From: Chara braunii
Lineage: Eukaryota > Streptophyta > Charophyceae > Charales > Characeae
Direction of reading: 5' to 3'
DNA length: 29,550 nucleotides
Assembly (NCBI GenBank): GCA_003427395.1
Contig: BFEA01000242.1
Location: forward strand, 396,967-426,516
Below, one piece after another: positions 1 to 9,151 of the stretch (positions are counted from its first letter, which is position 1; each line of letters begins with the position of its first letter). The notes below the pieces were generated by a model. That model searched no databases and was not told where the DNA came from. It was given only the letters and a program-made list of their open reading frames with translations. Made by a program: the position numbers and the translations under genes.

Positions 1-98
1 ATGTAGGTTGAGCGGCGGCTGCCCCCACCCCCGTGTGTCATATCGACCCACTTGCACACAGCCAAAAGGCAAAAAAGAGGCAAAGAAAAGAGGAGGGA

Positions 99-246
99 AT
101 ACCTTTCTCGGCCTTTTGGCTAAGATCAAGTGTAGTATCTGTTCTGATCAGTTTAATGTCTGATCCGTGGTCCATCGGAGAAAGTAGGACGCCGAACATC
201 TTACAAGCGTAGTGACGAGGAGAGTCCATGGCCCTCTCCGCACCAT
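99..246 (+). ncRNA. U2 snRNA-like gene, divergent 3' half (possible pseudogene)
   Basis: U2 snRNA is the spliceosomal RNA that pairs with the intron branch point and with U6. The 5' half is almost canonical: plant-type start ATACCTTTCTCGG, then stem I and the branch-site pairing segment GTAGTA (133-138 region) intact. Stem IIa is GATCAG/CTGATC where the usual plant form is TATCAG/CTGATA, a pairing-preserving double change that argues for function. A short TCCG/CGGA stem follows. The 3' half diverges: no clean Sm site (A-T5-6-G) is visible, only a CTTACAAGCGTAG stretch at the expected place, then a GGAGAG/CTCTCC terminal hairpin near 219-239. I see no exact plant upstream element (RTCCCACATCG) and only an A-rich stretch where a TATA box would be. 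It is either a divergent expressed U2 or a recently inactivated copy. Confidence 0.8.
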
Positions 247-272
247 TCACCAATCAAAAGCTATGGCTGACA

Positions 273-368
273 TATCTTTCCACGTTCTACCGGAAGATAC
301 ACGCTCCATTTTGCACATTTGGTGGTGAGTGCTGCTGTGCGTATCTTTCCAAGTTCTAGCGGAAGATA
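273..368 (+). repeat. Direct repeat of a 27-bp hairpin motif (R5 family), two copies
   Basis: Two copies about 69 bp apart (273-299 and 342-368) have the form TATCTTTCC - about 10 nt - GGAAGATA, a stem with one bulged T. The segment after copy 1 (TTTTGCACATTTGGTG) reappears at about 7833-7845. Further diverged copies lie at about 7797, 7980 and 12825. No coding content. Confidence 0.6.
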
Positions 369-448
369 CACGCTCCTACACGCTCTGGGAAATTTTCAAA
401 AAGCTTCACAACCTACTCTACTACGGGACGAAGACACAGAACGAACCT

Positions 449-640
449 TTTTTTTTTTTTTTTTTTTTGACACGACCGAAAACAGAGAAAGAAGAGGAGG
501 GACCTCTCTCTCCTCATCGCGAAACAGGTTTGAAAGATGGAGACCCCTTCCGTTGGGAGGAGACACAAGAAGAGAGGGAAGGGGGATAATGAATGAACAC
601 AAGAGGGGGGATTCATCCTCACAGTGGAGGCGGACTCTTT
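449..640. repeat. Poly-T run followed by purine-rich tract
   Basis: About 20 consecutive T at roughly 449-468, then a G/A-rich stretch to about 640. Short open frames here are low-complexity and not credible proteins. Confidence 0.7.
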
Positions 641-835
641 TCTGAATAGGAATGAATGAATTGGGCGGGCGGCAATTACCGACAGATATGAATGTATTTG
701 ACCGCAATTACGTCCAGAAACGATTCGGCAAAATTCCTGATGAGCGTTATACCCTAATAACGAGCGAAATGGTCCACATCAGCAGAGCAGAGGGAAAGGA
801 TCTCGCGCTACTTGTCACTGACCTTAAATAATGCC

Positions 836-928
836 GAGTGCACCTTCACACGGAAGCTGGCAAGATCCATTGGCACACGATCCAAAGTGGCGGCTGTACC
901 TGGTCACCTCCCATGTGAAGATGCATTC
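836..928. mobile_element. Small fold-back MITE (93 bp)
   Basis: The left end GAGTGCACCTTCACACGG and the reverse complement of the right end GAATGCATCTTCACATGG match at 15 of 18 positions, so the element folds into a hairpin. No open frame. The target duplication is not clear, so the superfamily is unassigned. Confidence 0.5.
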
Positions 929-1019
929 ACGATTTTTCACGGTTTCGCTGATGGTGCGGCGAGGCGCGAACAGAGCGATGCAGGTAGAAGGTCCGTAAGG
1001 AAGACGAGAAAGACGGAGC

Positions 1020-1200
1020 CAGAGACAGGAGAGAGAGAGAAAAGATGAAGAGAGAGAGAAAGAAGGGATAGAGAGAGAGCGAAGGAAGAGAGAGAGAGAG
1101 TAAGAAGGGAGAGAGAGAGAAAGAAGGTAGAGAGAGAAGGGACAGAGAGAGAGAGGGGATGGAGAGAAAGAAGGGATAGAGAGAGAAATGCAGACAGGGA
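1020..1200. repeat. GA-rich low-complexity tract
   Basis: Imperfect GAGAGA and GAAGGA runs on the plus strand. The long minus-strand open frames here (up to about 207 codons) translate to Ser/Leu/Pro-rich low-complexity sequence and are artefacts of the CT repeat. Confidence 0.85.
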
Positions 1201-1238
1201 GGAGAAAACCGAGACGGAACATTAACGGAGAGAAAGAG

Positions 1239-1366
1239 ATAACGGACGGAGACATAACGGAGACAAGGAGATAACGGACGGAGGCATAACGGAAACAAGG
1301 AGATAACGGACGGAGACATAACGGAGACAAGGAGATAACGGACGGAGACATAACGGAGAGATGAGG
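1239..1366 (+). repeat. 32-bp minisatellite, four copies
   Basis: The unit begins ATAACGGACGGAGACATAAC. Starts at 1239, 1271, 1303 and 1335 give an exact 32-bp period. The last copy is partial. Confidence 0.9.
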
Positions 1367-1552
1367 AAGACGGTAAGGAGGTAAAATGGACAAATGGACT
1401 GGTGGGCGACACAGATCAAGATGCACAAAAGAGGAAGACAGATCCATAGAAGCAAGGCAAACACGAAAGGGATACAGAGCGAAGCACCTCCGTTGAGGCC
1501 ATACTCACACGAGGGCATTCTCGAGTGAATCTGGCCGAAAATGCGATCCAAT

Positions 1553-1750
1553 ACATTCAGAAAAGTCTAAGTGTGAACACACCCTAAGCAAGGAGTGACG
1601 GGTAGAAGGTGAAAGGGAAAGGTAAGGTTAAGGTAAAGCTAAAGGTAAAGGTGAAGGTGAATACATCCAGGAAAGCGGTGAAGGTGAATTCATCCAGGAA
1701 AGCTTAAGTGTGAACACACCCTAAGCAAGGAGTGACGGGCAGAAGGTGAA
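1553..1750 (+). repeat. Direct duplication separated by AAGGTAA-type microsatellite
   Basis: The block containing AAGTGTGAACACACCCTAAG occurs at about 1569 and 1705. Between and after the copies lies an imperfect AAGGTAAAGGTGAAGG tract reaching about 1810. Confidence 0.75.
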
Positions 1751-1810
1751 GAAGAAGGTGAAGGGGAAGGTAAAGATGAAGGTACAAGGTAAAGGTATGG
1801 GTGAAGGTAA

Positions 1811-1931
1811 GGGCCTACAGTAGCTGCACCACTCGCCATCTTCCAAGTCCGTGAGTGCATCTGCACAGCCATGATGTCCAAATGCATTCAAAATCTGGGC
1901 GGATGGCGAGTGGGGCAACTACTGTAGGCCC
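1811..1931. mobile_element. MITE with about 31-bp terminal inverted repeats
   Basis: The left end GGGCCTACAGTAGCTGCACC and the reverse complement of the right end GGGCCTACAGTAGTTGCCCC agree, and the inverted repeat continues through ACTCGCCATC. The element is 121 bp with no coding capacity. AAGGTA flanks both sides, but this lies in an AAGGTAA microsatellite, so it is weak as a target-site duplication. A partial second copy lies at about 2490-2543. Confidence 0.7.
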
Positions 1932-2221
1932 TAAAGGTAAAGGAGGAGTTGGGAGGTGAAGATGAAGACGATTGGCTCGTTTGCACTCACCGCGTGACAA
2001 CAACATCGGCACGTACTCTCCTCGATCGCCTCCACATGAGCTGACAAACAAACAGAAACCCTCCTTCGAACTTCGCCCGCTATAAATCTTGTGCCCGCCT
2101 GCTGGAGGTCCGTTTTCCCATGGCGTTCTGGAAGTAGCCCTGCCTTGTAGCGCGCCACATGTCACATCGGGGCCCCCCTCAGATGGCAGTGGTACATCGA
2201 GACGGCTGTTTGCATGCCGCC

Positions 2222-2362
2222 GAGAGTACACTCACACTACCCGTGGGCCTTCGAAAGGGCAGACACAAAATGAGCGGCCGCTGAGAGTACAATCACACTA
2301 CCGGTGGGCCCTCGAAAATGGCAGACTCACAAAATGACCGGCCACTGAGAGTACACTCAGAG
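2222..2362 (+). repeat. 61-64 bp tandem repeat, two and a bit copies
   Basis: The motif GAGAGTACACTCACACTACC recurs with starts at 2222, 2283 and 2347. Between them TGGGCCYTCGAAA and CAGACWCACAAAATGA are also repeated. Confidence 0.8.
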
Positions 2363-2489
2363 AGATGGTGAGTCGGCCTTCGATTAACAGAGGCGAGTTG
2401 GCCAAATTCGGGGCGAAATCTTGGCCTTTGATTGCACGTGGACATACTCCTTGTCCAGATGCATTGGAATCTGGACATCTGTATTGTCC

Positions 2490-2543
2490 AGATGCATTTG
2501 AAATCTTGGCGGATGGCGATTAGTGCAACTAGTAGGGCCTAAA
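2490..2543. mobile_element. Partial MITE, right half of the 1811-1931 family
   Basis: AAATCTTGGCGGATGGCGAT followed by AGTGCAACTAGTAGGGCCTA matches the right half of the complete element at 1811-1931. The left terminal repeat is missing or decayed. Confidence 0.6.
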
Positions 2544-2607
2544 GCTAACCTCGGAGATGAGGCTTCAGGAGAGTGGTCCGGTTTGGACCGTTACTGCACC
2601 TCCTCTT

Positions 2608-2699
2608 CACCTGAATAGAACGCCCGGTTATTATAGCTGCATCTAGACGGAATCGTCGGCCAAAAATACAGATATAATGACAGGGCGTTCTATTCGGGT
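2608..2699. mobile_element. Fold-back MITE (92 bp)
   Basis: The left arm ACCTGAATAGAACGCCCGGT and the reverse complement of the right arm ACCCGAATAGAACGCCCTGT pair over about 30 bp with few mismatches, continuing through ATTATA. A half-copy of the same arm occurs at about 3871-3900 (AAGAACACCCGGTCATTATC). No open frame. Confidence 0.65.
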
Positions 2700-2913
2700 C
2701 AAGACGGTTCTTCCCCTCTCTCTGCGCCGAAGCGGGGTGGTGGTCCCAGTATGTTTTCCGGCGTTGTTTGTGGAGGCCTCCTATTCTCTTGGTAAGTAAG
2801 AAAAGGAACTCGGACTGGGGGCCTCGCCGCACCACTCACTGAATGTGAAAAAGACAAATTTATGTCGGGCCTGTCGTTCCAGGTTGTAGGGGGGAAGTAC
2901 ATTTTTATTTTGT

Positions 2914-3430
2914 CTTTTTTTTTTATGTTCCTCTCTCAATTTCACCTCACACTACCTACCTACCACTACTAATTGTAAGCATAATGTTCTTCTCTCAATT
3001 TCACCTCACACTACCTACCTACCACTACTAATTGTAAGCATAATGTTCTTCTCTCAATTTCACCTCGCACTACCTACCTACCACTACTCCTAATTGTAAG
3101 CATGCGGGAACCCCGTAGCAGCCAGAACCGTGTTCACGAGAGAACATGCGGGGGCTGCTCCCGACCTGCAGGTGGGCGATACCGGCTAGGGGACAGCCGG
3201 TAGCATCAGGGACCATGCCAACAGGACCAATCCCTGTGCCTCCCCTCAGGTCCCCTCCCCTACGAACATCAGCAGATTCTGCTTAATGCCGATCGGGGGA
3301 TCCAGTGGTCTATCTCCAGGTGGCGGGCGCCAAGCATGCCCAGGAAGGTACATGCGGTCAATGGGGATTGAACCCACCACCTCCTGAATGCCACTTGCGT
3401 GCCTTACCAACTGAGTTAGGCCGCGGGATG
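2914..3430 (-). mobile_element. tRNA-derived SINE ('SINE-A') with minisatellite tail
   Basis: Read on the minus strand, the head has an A-box-like GCCTAACTCAGTTGGTAAGG (3402-3421) and a B-box GGGTTCAATCCCC (3363-3375), spaced as in a tRNA. A tRNA-unrelated body follows, containing a perfect palindrome TACCGGCT/AGCCGGTA (3180-3202), then three copies of a 59-bp repeat (2925-3103) and an A-rich tail (plus-strand T run 2914-2924). Order and polarity match RNA polymerase III retroposons. A diverged copy of the body, same orientation, lies at 10366-10500. I found no clear target duplication, so the outer limits are uncertain. Confidence 0.65.
2925..3103 (+). repeat. 59-bp minisatellite, three copies
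   Basis: Units start at 2925, 2984 and 3043, an exact 59-bp period, each with CTCTCAATTTCACCTC and CTACCTACCTACCACTACT. The last unit has a 3-bp insertion. It sits between the SINE-A body and its A tail, so it may have expanded within the retroposon. Confidence 0.9.
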
Positions 3431-3438
3431 CATATGGG

Positions 3439-3546
3439 GTCCTTCGGGACATCCGTTAAAATTGGAACGATACAGAGAGGGGTGATTAGCACGGCCTCTG
3501 CGCTTTCAAGGAAGACACGCATAAATCGAGAAAAGGTCCAGATTTT
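3439..3546 (+). ncRNA. U6 snRNA-like gene or pseudogene with two insertions
   Basis: U6 is the catalytic spliceosomal RNA. The 5' stem-loop GTCCTTCGGGAC, the segment AAAATTGGAACGATACAGAG, the downstream GATTAGCACGGCC, and the 3' half ACACGCATAAATCGAGAAAA with GGTCC and a terminal TTTT are all recognisable and plant-like. Two changes fall where U6 is nearly invariant: about 4 extra bases between ACAGAGA and GATTAGC, and about 3-4 extra bases (TTTC) before AAGGAAGAC. These would disturb pairing with U2 and the internal stem-loop, so a pseudogene is likely. There is no TATA box near -30. Instead the tRNA-like head of SINE-A points the other way within about 10 bp. Confidence 0.8.
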
Positions 3547-3566
3547 GCATATGGGCGTCGCCGCAC

Positions 3567-3706
3567 GGGACACGAAACGAAAAACGAAACGAGTGCATCT
3601 TCCTGCAGAAAATGGCCACGTTCATTGGTTTGCTATAAATAGTAACGAGTATATTTTGCCACCTTTCGTGGGCAGATGCACTCGTTTCGTTTTCCTTTCA
3701 TGTGCC
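3567..3706. mobile_element. Fold-back MITE (about 140 bp) directly downstream of U6
   Basis: The left arm (from GGGACACGAAACGAAAAACG) and the reverse complement of the right arm (from GGCACATGAAAGGAAAACGA) match over about 36 bp, both ending in CGAGTGCATCT. The middle carries an AT-rich TATAAATAGTAACGAG stretch. It begins about 20 bp after the U6 terminator. Confidence 0.65.
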
Positions 3707-3905
3707 ATGCAGTGAGACCCTATATTTGGTGGGTGACTGGCGCCGCGAGGCCCTGGTTTACATGTGTGCCCTAAAATCGGACCCTTTCGTCAGGAATAAA
3801 CATTGGCGGCCTACCGGTAGTGACGCCGTATATTTACCTCCGAAGACCCAGACATTACTAGCCTACCCAAAAAGAACACCCGGTCATTATCGGTGTATCA
3901 ATCAC

Positions 3906-4500
3906 TGAACGTTGCCAACGATGATCCACCGGGCGTTGTATTCGCGGCAGCTGGGCGTTGTATTCGCGGCAACTGGGCGTTGTATTCGCGGCAACTGGAC
4001 TTTGTATTCGGGGAAACTGGGCGTTGTATTCGGGGAAACTGGGCATTGAACGTTGCCAGCCATGATCCACCGGGCGTTGTATTCGCGGCAACTGGGCGTT
4101 GTATTCGTGGCAACTCGGCGTTGTATTAAGGGAAACTGGGCGTTGTATTCGGGGAAAAGTTGCCAGCTATGATCCACCAGGTGTTGTATTCGGGAAAAAT
4201 TGCCAGTTGTGATCCACCGGGCATTATATTTGGGGAAACTGGGCATTGTATTTAGGGAAAAGTTGCCAGCTATGATCCATCGGGTGTTGTATTCGGGGAA
4301 AGTTGTCAGTTGTGATCCACCTGGCGTTGTATTTAGGGAAAGTTGCCAACTGTGATCCACCGAGCGATGTACTGGGGGAAAGATTGCCCCCTATGGTCCA
4401 GCGAGCGTATTGGAGGCGTTGTATTCAGGGAAGATTGGTAATTGGGATGTGACAACGTTGTAGAATCACGTGGCGTTGTATTCGGGTGAAGAACGTTCGT
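3906..4500 (+). repeat. Compound minisatellite, about 21-bp units
   Basis: The core GGGCGTTGTATTCGGGGAAA alternates with forms ending CGCGGCAACT. In the middle third the units become longer, with GTTGCCAGCTATGATCCACC inserted between cores. Order decays toward 4500. The open frames across it (up to 152 codons) are repeat translations such as NTTP and EYNA blocks. Confidence 0.9.
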
Positions 4501-6780
4501 TGGAGGGCGTGACAACGTTGGCGAGTCACAAGTGGTAAGCGAAGGATGAGGGGAAGAAAGCCCAAGGAAAGGTCCAGCGGGGAGACTAAGGGGGTGGCCC
4601 AGGGAAAGCCTAGTTTTAAGAGGAGTCCAAGGGGGGAAGCCCCAAGATGTCCCAAGGACAGGTCTATTCTACAGGTTAGCAACTTATCACTTATAGCATA
4701 CCCCGACCTATAGGAAACTCTTCTTTTTTTTCCCGAACATGAGTGTACACGACCCCAACCTTGCAAAAAGTTTTTGTCGTCACAAGTAAAACTTAGAGGG
4801 GCCGTGCAGCATGGGGCGTTGTTGAAAAAGGAAATTTGCGGCCTCTGAAGTGGTGCAGGTTCCACGCTGACCCCCGCAGGCCTATGTATGGTGTACTGGT
4901 GCTTTAAACTACCATAGGGGTAATACTAACACCTCCTCATTTTGAGATTACCTATAGATGGCTCATGTTTATTCTTGGGAAGCAATGGGGAGCAACACTT
5001 GGAAACTGGATCCAACGTTTCATGAGACAAATTAGCTCTCTTAGTCATGGGAGACACATGACAATACTGATTACCCCGGAAGAACCAAGGTATTCACTTT
5101 CTACCTACCTTTTCCAAAAGACAAAAAGTTGCAACACAAGTCAGCATTGATTAAACTAGGAAAAAATAGAGGATTGTCTGCCTTTGATGCTTGTACCAAC
5201 CTGACTCCTTACGCTGCTTTCCTTCTCGGAGTGACTAGAAATATGGAAAAGGCCCGAAAAGCATGCAACTTGAATGGGGATATGCCAACGATTTGAGGAA
5301 AAAATGACTATGGAATTTGAATCTCATGTGTAGTTCGGTTACTGCTAATAAACGAGGGAGAGGGACCGATCAGGCGTGACATCCAATATCCATCTGATTC
5401 AAAAAGTATTGTTGCTCGTCATCCTGTGTTCCGCGGCGTCTCTTTCCTGATCTAAATCGTGCGGGTGTATATGACGGGACTCGGTTATAGACAAGGGTTC
5501 GGTGATATGTCTCACAGAGTTCAAAATAGTAGTTAGAGGGGCGTAATTGCACAACTCTCTTCTCGACTTCTGACTTTTCACATGGCATATAATTGAAGTC
5601 TCTCGCTGTGCACGTCAGCACTTATACCACATACTACACGACCAATGAGGGGCATTTGTTGGCCACGGAACCATGATCGGATCGTTGAAAGACAATAAAA
5701 CATAATAATGGGAAAAATATTATATCCACAATCACAAATCCGGAGTTCACAAAAGTCAAACATTGCGTTTTCGCAACACAATAATAGGGTCATCCGGTTT
5801 GTTCCACAAAGTCTCGCACGTTCCACTCATAGACACGTGGGTGTTCCTCGTTGTATGGGAACTCGGAACACGTTTTGAGATCTTGACGTAGCGTCGAGAA
5901 TAAGATTGAGATGCTTTGGCGAACATCACAATGGGGAAAAAAAACATCCATCACACACATCCACCGTTTACAAAACACTATGTCATTACAAATGCCCTTA
6001 CAAGTGTATTCATTCGTATTTTTTGTATCTTGCATGAACTGCATCTGCAACGACAATTGAGGCAATAACACATTTGTATTTTGTTCAGCTCGTAACCGAC
6101 TCTCAGTAGTCGAATGAGCGAGGGGCTGAATGGCTAGGTCAGAGAGTCTATGGGCGTGAACTTTGAGGCGCACGTTTGTTTCGTGAACGTCCGGCGGTTC
6201 CACAATCCGGCAAAACAGTTTGTGATCTCGCAGAGTAATGCGAGTAAAAGAAAGGCTAGTTTTTTATTAGTATGGTCGCACGTATTGTGTGTGTGTGCGT
6301 AGAGATGGACGTTGTCGTGACTATTGTTAAAGTGATGCTAGTCGTCGATGCTGCCATCCGAGGTGATTTTCAATAATTCGTTTGAGGCAGCGCCCGAGTT
6401 TGCATAGTACAAGAATCCGTAAAGTGTTTTGGTTGTTGTATCTCTTGCCTGTCAATAGAAGTCACCTACGACCTTGGCTAGGCATATATGAATGAAGTCC
6501 GATACAAGTAAAAGGTCGAAGTTTTCTGCCTGCAGAAATAACAGAGGTATGACCTTGGAAAAGTGGTCGCATGTGGGGGCCATGATCGATAATGACGAGG
6601 CCTTTGTATGGTAAATGGTGTGTGCAATGGATATAGATGGGGACCAGACCTCCACTCGACGGATGACAGGGTTCAACAGCCGTGGGTTCGGCCAATAGGC
6701 CAAGATGTGGCTTGGGGAAGTTTAACGGGTTTAGGTCCAGGGTAGTTACTTTTTATATGGAGTTCTACGCTTTCTAAACT
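4501..6780. other. Unassigned unique-looking sequence
   Basis: No RNA gene, repeat or protein domain recognised. The longest open frame, on the minus strand at 5790-6203 (137 codons), is not low-complexity, but it starts at GTG, has no motif I recognise and no obvious splice context. I do not call it a gene. A purine-rich stretch lies at about 4540-4660. Confidence 0.4.
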
Positions 6781-6892
6781 TACAATTGAGCCTAACCCTG
6801 TAGATTATGACATTAGACTTCGAAACAATAGATAAGAAGATCGAGGCCAATGAGTGGCGAAAAAGCAATAAAGCGCAATTAAAGAAGATTAA

Positions 6893-7190
6893 GGGGTTGA
6901 GGGTCTCGTGGCACTATCTCCCTTGGTTTCGTCGTCAGTGTCGAGCACGGGGCCGAATGGCGGGACCGAGTGGTATCTGTAGTTCCCTCCCTCCTCTCCC
7001 CCTCTACTTCATTTTTTTTTAACTATTTATTTATTTAATATTATCATTTATTATTTTATTACTTCTCTGTATCATTTTAGGACCGGGCCAGACACCGGTT
7101 CCGGGACCGGTGATGGGACCAACTGACCTAGCTCAATTGGCTCTCCCACGAACTATGGAAATGCAAACTTGGATTCGAACTCCATTAGAA
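6893..7190 (+). mobile_element. SINE-B copy 1 with downstream tRNA-like module
   Basis: The body begins AGGGGTTGAGGGTCTCGTGG and runs through CCCTTGGTTTCGTCG, matching bodies at 8826, 10029 and 22165. An AT-rich stretch (7010-7078) follows, then a second tRNA-like module with A-box GACCTAGCTCAATTGG (7125-7140) and B-box GGATTCGAACTCC (7171-7183). A decayed first head may begin near 6789 (CCTAACCCTGTAGATTATGA), so the element may be dimeric. Confidence 0.6.
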
Positions 7191-7257
7191 GCAGATGACT
7201 TAAATACTACATAGGGCCGACCAGTTCGAGTTGGTATCTCAAGGCTAGTACCCTGTC

Positions 7258-7355
7258 ATGGACCTTTATGAAATTCTTTAAAATTTGAATGGTACAGGGA
7301 GAGGATTAGTGTGCCTTTAGACTTAGTTTCAATGTAGAACAAATCTTACGTCTCA
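7258..7355 (+). pseudogene. Decayed U6 snRNA-like sequence
   Basis: The segment TTTAAAATTTGAATGGTACA, then GGGAGAGGATTAGTGTGCC, lines up with U6 AAAATTGGAACGATACAGAG and GATTAGCATGGCC. The downstream AGTTTCAATGTAGAAC aligns with CTTTCAAGGAAGAC of the U6-like copy at 3439-3546, so both share the unusual TTTC-type insertion. About a third of positions differ and the 5' stem-loop is lost. It lies about 75 bp downstream of the SINE-B tRNA-like module. Confidence 0.5.
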
Positions 7356-7780
7356 TAGTGGGTAGGTTCATTATGAGGCAAAAGGGAAAAGTTGGCCGAC
7401 CGAGTAGGTCGAGCTTGGCATAAAGCTCAACTGTTAGGCGAAATTTTATTTTATTTTTCCGACGAGATATAAACCAAGGAAGCCTTGTGGGTGAAATGAG
7501 GAAAATACTAATTAGGAGAATAGGAAGAAAGGAAGAGGTGAGGAGGTAGACATCAGGGGGTTAGTTTGACTTATCAATTGGTCACGATATTTTCAGCAAT
7601 GCGGCTCTCTTCCTTTTCATCGAGTTGTGATCTTGTTCTTCTCTCGATGATCTTCCTCTCGACTTGGCCATGATCTTCTTCATTGGAAGAACGATCCGTT
7701 TTTTTGCGGGTATGGTGGTTGTACTTGTAGAAGGCGATGTTGGTGGTGTGGCTGTCCAGGCTCGAACGGAAGATTCTCTC
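7356..7780. other. Unassigned sequence
   Basis: AT-rich and purine-rich patches only. No gene, hairpin family or repeat recognised. Confidence 0.4.
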
Positions 7781-7796
7781 TCGGTCGGTGGATGTA

Positions 7797-8040
7797 CCTC
7801 TCCATGTTTAAGGGGAATATTCATTCATATTTTGCACATTTGGTGAGTGGTGGAGAGTGACTCATAGCAACCGCTTCCTCGTCATTTTTACACACGTCAT
7901 CGAGGTGTTCATTTTCCTTGCAGAGATTGGCGGATCGACATTCATTGTGGTGATCGTACTTGTTGGGCGATGCATCTGCCCATATCTTAGCGGAAGATTC
8001 AAACTCACTTCGCACATGTGGTGAATGGTGGTGCGAGGCA
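7797..8040 (+). repeat. R5-family dispersed repeats
   Basis: TCCATGTTTAAGGGGAATAT followed by TTTTGCACATTTGGTGAG (7797-7846) and CATATCTTAGCGGAAGATTC followed by CGCACATGTGGTGAATGG (7979-8030) are diverged copies of the repeat at 273-330. Confidence 0.5.
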
Positions 8041-8304
8041 GAAGGTTGAGGTTGCACTGCTATTTGTGCACGTCATGCTCAACTTCATCGTCGAGTCGTT
8101 TTGCTCATAATCGACGCTCCACTCGTAATCGCCTCTCCCGATGGTGTTGCTCATGACCCTCTTTGAACGATCGTACTATTTATTCAGGCAAGAAAAAAAT
8201 TTCTTAATTTTGAATAAATTTGGCGATGCAAACGGCCAGATGCATTAGTGTATTGAGGCCCATTGAGAAGCATGCAACACGTATGAGCAAGCATGCGATT
8301 GAAC

Positions 8305-8306
<2 letters not shown>

Positions 8307-8374
<68 letters not shown>

Positions 8375-8387
8375 AAAAAAAAAAAAA
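8307..8387 (+). repeat. (GA)n microsatellite followed by (A)n
   Basis: About 31 GA dinucleotides (8308-8370), then about 18 A (8370-8387). Confidence 0.97.
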
Positions 8388-8714
8388 GAGGAACATTAGC
8401 ATGGATCTCGCCCATTTCCGTTTGGCATCGACAACGATGGGACGTGCGAGGTGAGATTAGAGGATGTGTGGATACACTAGTTTAAGGCGCGGGCGACTTT
8501 CCTGTATAGAAAAAGGTTCGGAAAAAACAGGGTTAGCAAAGTTGGTGATGAAAAAGTGCGGGCCGTGCACGGAGCCCGACACCCGCACGGTAGGAGGATG
8601 ATTGTTTACAATCAGGAATTCGACCGATAAGCCAAAGCGTGGCCTTTGGGGTTTTTCATAAGACCGTACAACCCGCCGAACCCATTTATAAGGCTTTTTG
8701 ATAATGTCAATGCC

Positions 8715-9151
8715 AGCCTTGGGCATAACACTATCGGTTACGGTGTTCAACTCTCAAGCAGCGAGTATGGGGGTCGAGGAGAACATGCGTTGACGGCGGA
8801 GCGACGATGTATTTTGAAGGAAGCCGAGGGGTTGAGGGCCCGGTGGGGCTATTCCCTTTAGTTTTATGGCTGGTCTCGACCACGGGCCAGATTGGTGGAA
8901 CCAAGGGGACGCCAACAGTTCCCCTCTTCCCATAGGTGCCACCTTTGCCTCTTATGTTTATTTTTTATTTTTATTTTTATTTTATTATTATTAATTTTAT
9001 TATTATTATTTTCTTATTATTCGGCCATATCTCCGGGATGTGGTATCAGTGTCAAGTACGACGGTGGGACCAATGGGCTTAGCTCGAGTGGTTCACCAAT
9101 AAACTGTTGAAACACAGACCGAGAAGGTCAACGTTGTTGGTGCGAATACCC
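8715..9151 (+). mobile_element. SINE-B copy 2 (two tRNA-like modules)
   Basis: The tRNA-like head shows an A-box region ACACTATCGGTTACGGTG (8727-8744) and B-box-like GGGGGTCGAGGA (about 8770). The body starts GAGGGGTTGAGGGCCCGGTG (8826), followed by an A/T-rich linker (8957-9025). A second module has A-box CTTAGCTCGAGTGG (9078-9091), the stem-loop ACTGTTGAAACACAG, and a B-box-like GGTGCGAATACC (9140-9151). The second module is the same sequence that is tandemly amplified on the opposite strand at 19.97-20.65 kb. Confidence 0.6.

Noticed and set aside
735-775. Hammerhead ribozyme core (CTGATGAG ... GCGAAAT)
   Set aside because: CTGATGA and GAAA are present with a weak bulged stem II, but no partner strand for stems I and III with a cleavage-site UH was found nearby.
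824-1551. Minus-strand open frames of 109-207 codons
   Set aside because: They translate GA-rich and 32-bp repeat DNA into Ser/Leu/Pro-rich strings in several overlapping frames at once, the signature of low-complexity artefacts.
3363-3421. Functional tRNA gene on the minus strand
   Set aside because: A and B boxes are present but the acceptor stem and anticodon arm do not fold. A body and tail typical of a SINE follow.
5790-6203. 137-codon minus-strand open frame of normal composition
   Set aside because: It starts at GTG rather than ATG, shows no domain I recognise, and has no supporting splice sites or neighbour. In a 29.5-kb eukaryotic window one such frame can be chance.
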